DNA of 13,610 bases from Phycisphaeraceae bacterium (lineage in GTDB: Bacteria > Planctomycetota > Phycisphaerae > Phycisphaerales > Phycisphaeraceae). Both the position numbers and the translations under genes were made by a program. Position 1 is the stretch's first letter. Each line of letters opens with the position of its first letter. Below are positions 13,432 to 13,610 of the stretch, one piece after another. The stretch spans positions 1 through 13,610 of the forward strand of contig SKPT01000529.1 in the NCBI GenBank assembly GCA_007119405.1, read 5' to 3'. The notes below the pieces were generated by a model. The model saw only the letters and a program-made list of their open reading frames with translations. It did no database searches and had not been told where the DNA came from.

Positions 13432-13610
13432 ATGGCCGGGCCGCACATGGAGCTCCCCGAGGCGTGGCCGACGAAGGTGATCCGCCGGCACGCCGCCGCC
13501 CCAGGAGCGCTGAAGCTTGACCGCCGTCCACTACACCTGTCATACTATTCCACGTTGCCCCGGCGCGCCGCCACGGACCGCCAGTTGACCGTCTGTGCCG
13601 AATGCTCACA
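13432..13610 (+). CDS. N-terminal fragment resembling an integrase/tyrosine-recombinase N-terminus (runs off right edge)
   Basis: An open frame starts at ATG 13432, or ATG 13447 in the same frame (MELPEAWPTKVIRRHAAAPG), and stays open to the window end, giving about 59 residues. It is bounded upstream by an in-frame TAA at 13399-13401. After RRH the residues ALKLDRRPLHLSYYSTLPRR and AATDRQL line up with a pattern I recall from integrase-like proteins of Planctomycetes: H...GQAxVTLDGRDFYLGPYGSxxSRxxYDRL. Matches are the LD-x-R, the L, the Y, the R and the DR, plus conservative changes, with one gap. The Gly residues of that pattern are not conserved, so the copy may be divergent or decayed. 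No SD is seen. Catalytic residues would lie beyond the window, so the function is untested. Confidence 0.38.
   Translation, partial: MAGPHMELPEAWPTKVIRRHAAAPGALKLDRRPLHLSYYSTLPRRAATDRQLTVCAECS

Noticed and set aside
1..13610. CRISPR arrays, rRNA genes, IS ends with transposases
   Set aside because: No regularly spaced direct repeats of 20-40 bp, no rRNA segments and no transposase motifs were seen on either strand.

Overview
This is a high-GC bacterial window in which almost every convincing gene lies on the minus strand. Dense GC-rich reading frames, patchy Shine-Dalgarno (SD) sequences, several intracellular-looking beta-helix proteins, an ImuA/ImuB/DnaE2 cassette and CAGATGAA-type interspersed repeats suggest a Planctomycetota-like organism, perhaps Phycisphaerae. 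That placement is inference: there is no rRNA or other marker here.

Layout from left to right. Positions 1-253 hold the 3' end of a plus-strand M28 family metallopeptidase. It converges on a damaged minus-strand phospholipase D-like gene (400-713) that has lost its 5' end exactly where dnaE2 stops and carries a frameshift. Positions 724-6222 are a complete damage-inducible mutagenesis cassette, transcribed leftward as imuA-imuB-dnaE2: imuA and imuB overlap by 95 bp, and imuB and dnaE2 are separated by 2 bp. A 518-bp promoter-containing gap follows. Next comes a large three-part protein (6741-8948): a helical-repeat N-terminus, a plasmid pRiA4b ORF-3 (PRiA4_ORF3) domain, and a Cys/His-containing C-terminal module. 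A 353-bp gap carries a coding-like plus-strand fragment resembling a phage terminase. Then come a right-handed beta-helix protein (9302-10516), a 110-aa unknown protein (10727-11059), an inverted pair of 10-bp-period repeats (11127-11259), and a second beta-helix protein with a pectate-lyase-superfamily N-terminus (11275-12759). The right end (12760-13610) is mostly unassigned. It holds a short Cys-rich minus-strand tail and, on the plus strand at the edge, a perfect TATAAT followed by what looks like the N-terminus of an integrase-type protein.

How the genes work together. ImuA, ImuB and DnaE2 are known to act as one translesion-synthesis mutasome: DnaE2 is the polymerase, ImuB the catalytically dead Y-family adaptor that contacts the beta clamp, and ImuA a RecA-like accessory protein. 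No lexA or recA is present and I see no canonical LexA box; the imuA upstream region instead has two GGTTAT repeats 10 bp apart. The two beta-helix proteins probably bind or cleave polysaccharide, but neither shows a signal peptide. Truncated PLD, terminase-like and integrase-like pieces suggest an old accessory or prophage-scarred region around a conserved DNA-repair operon.
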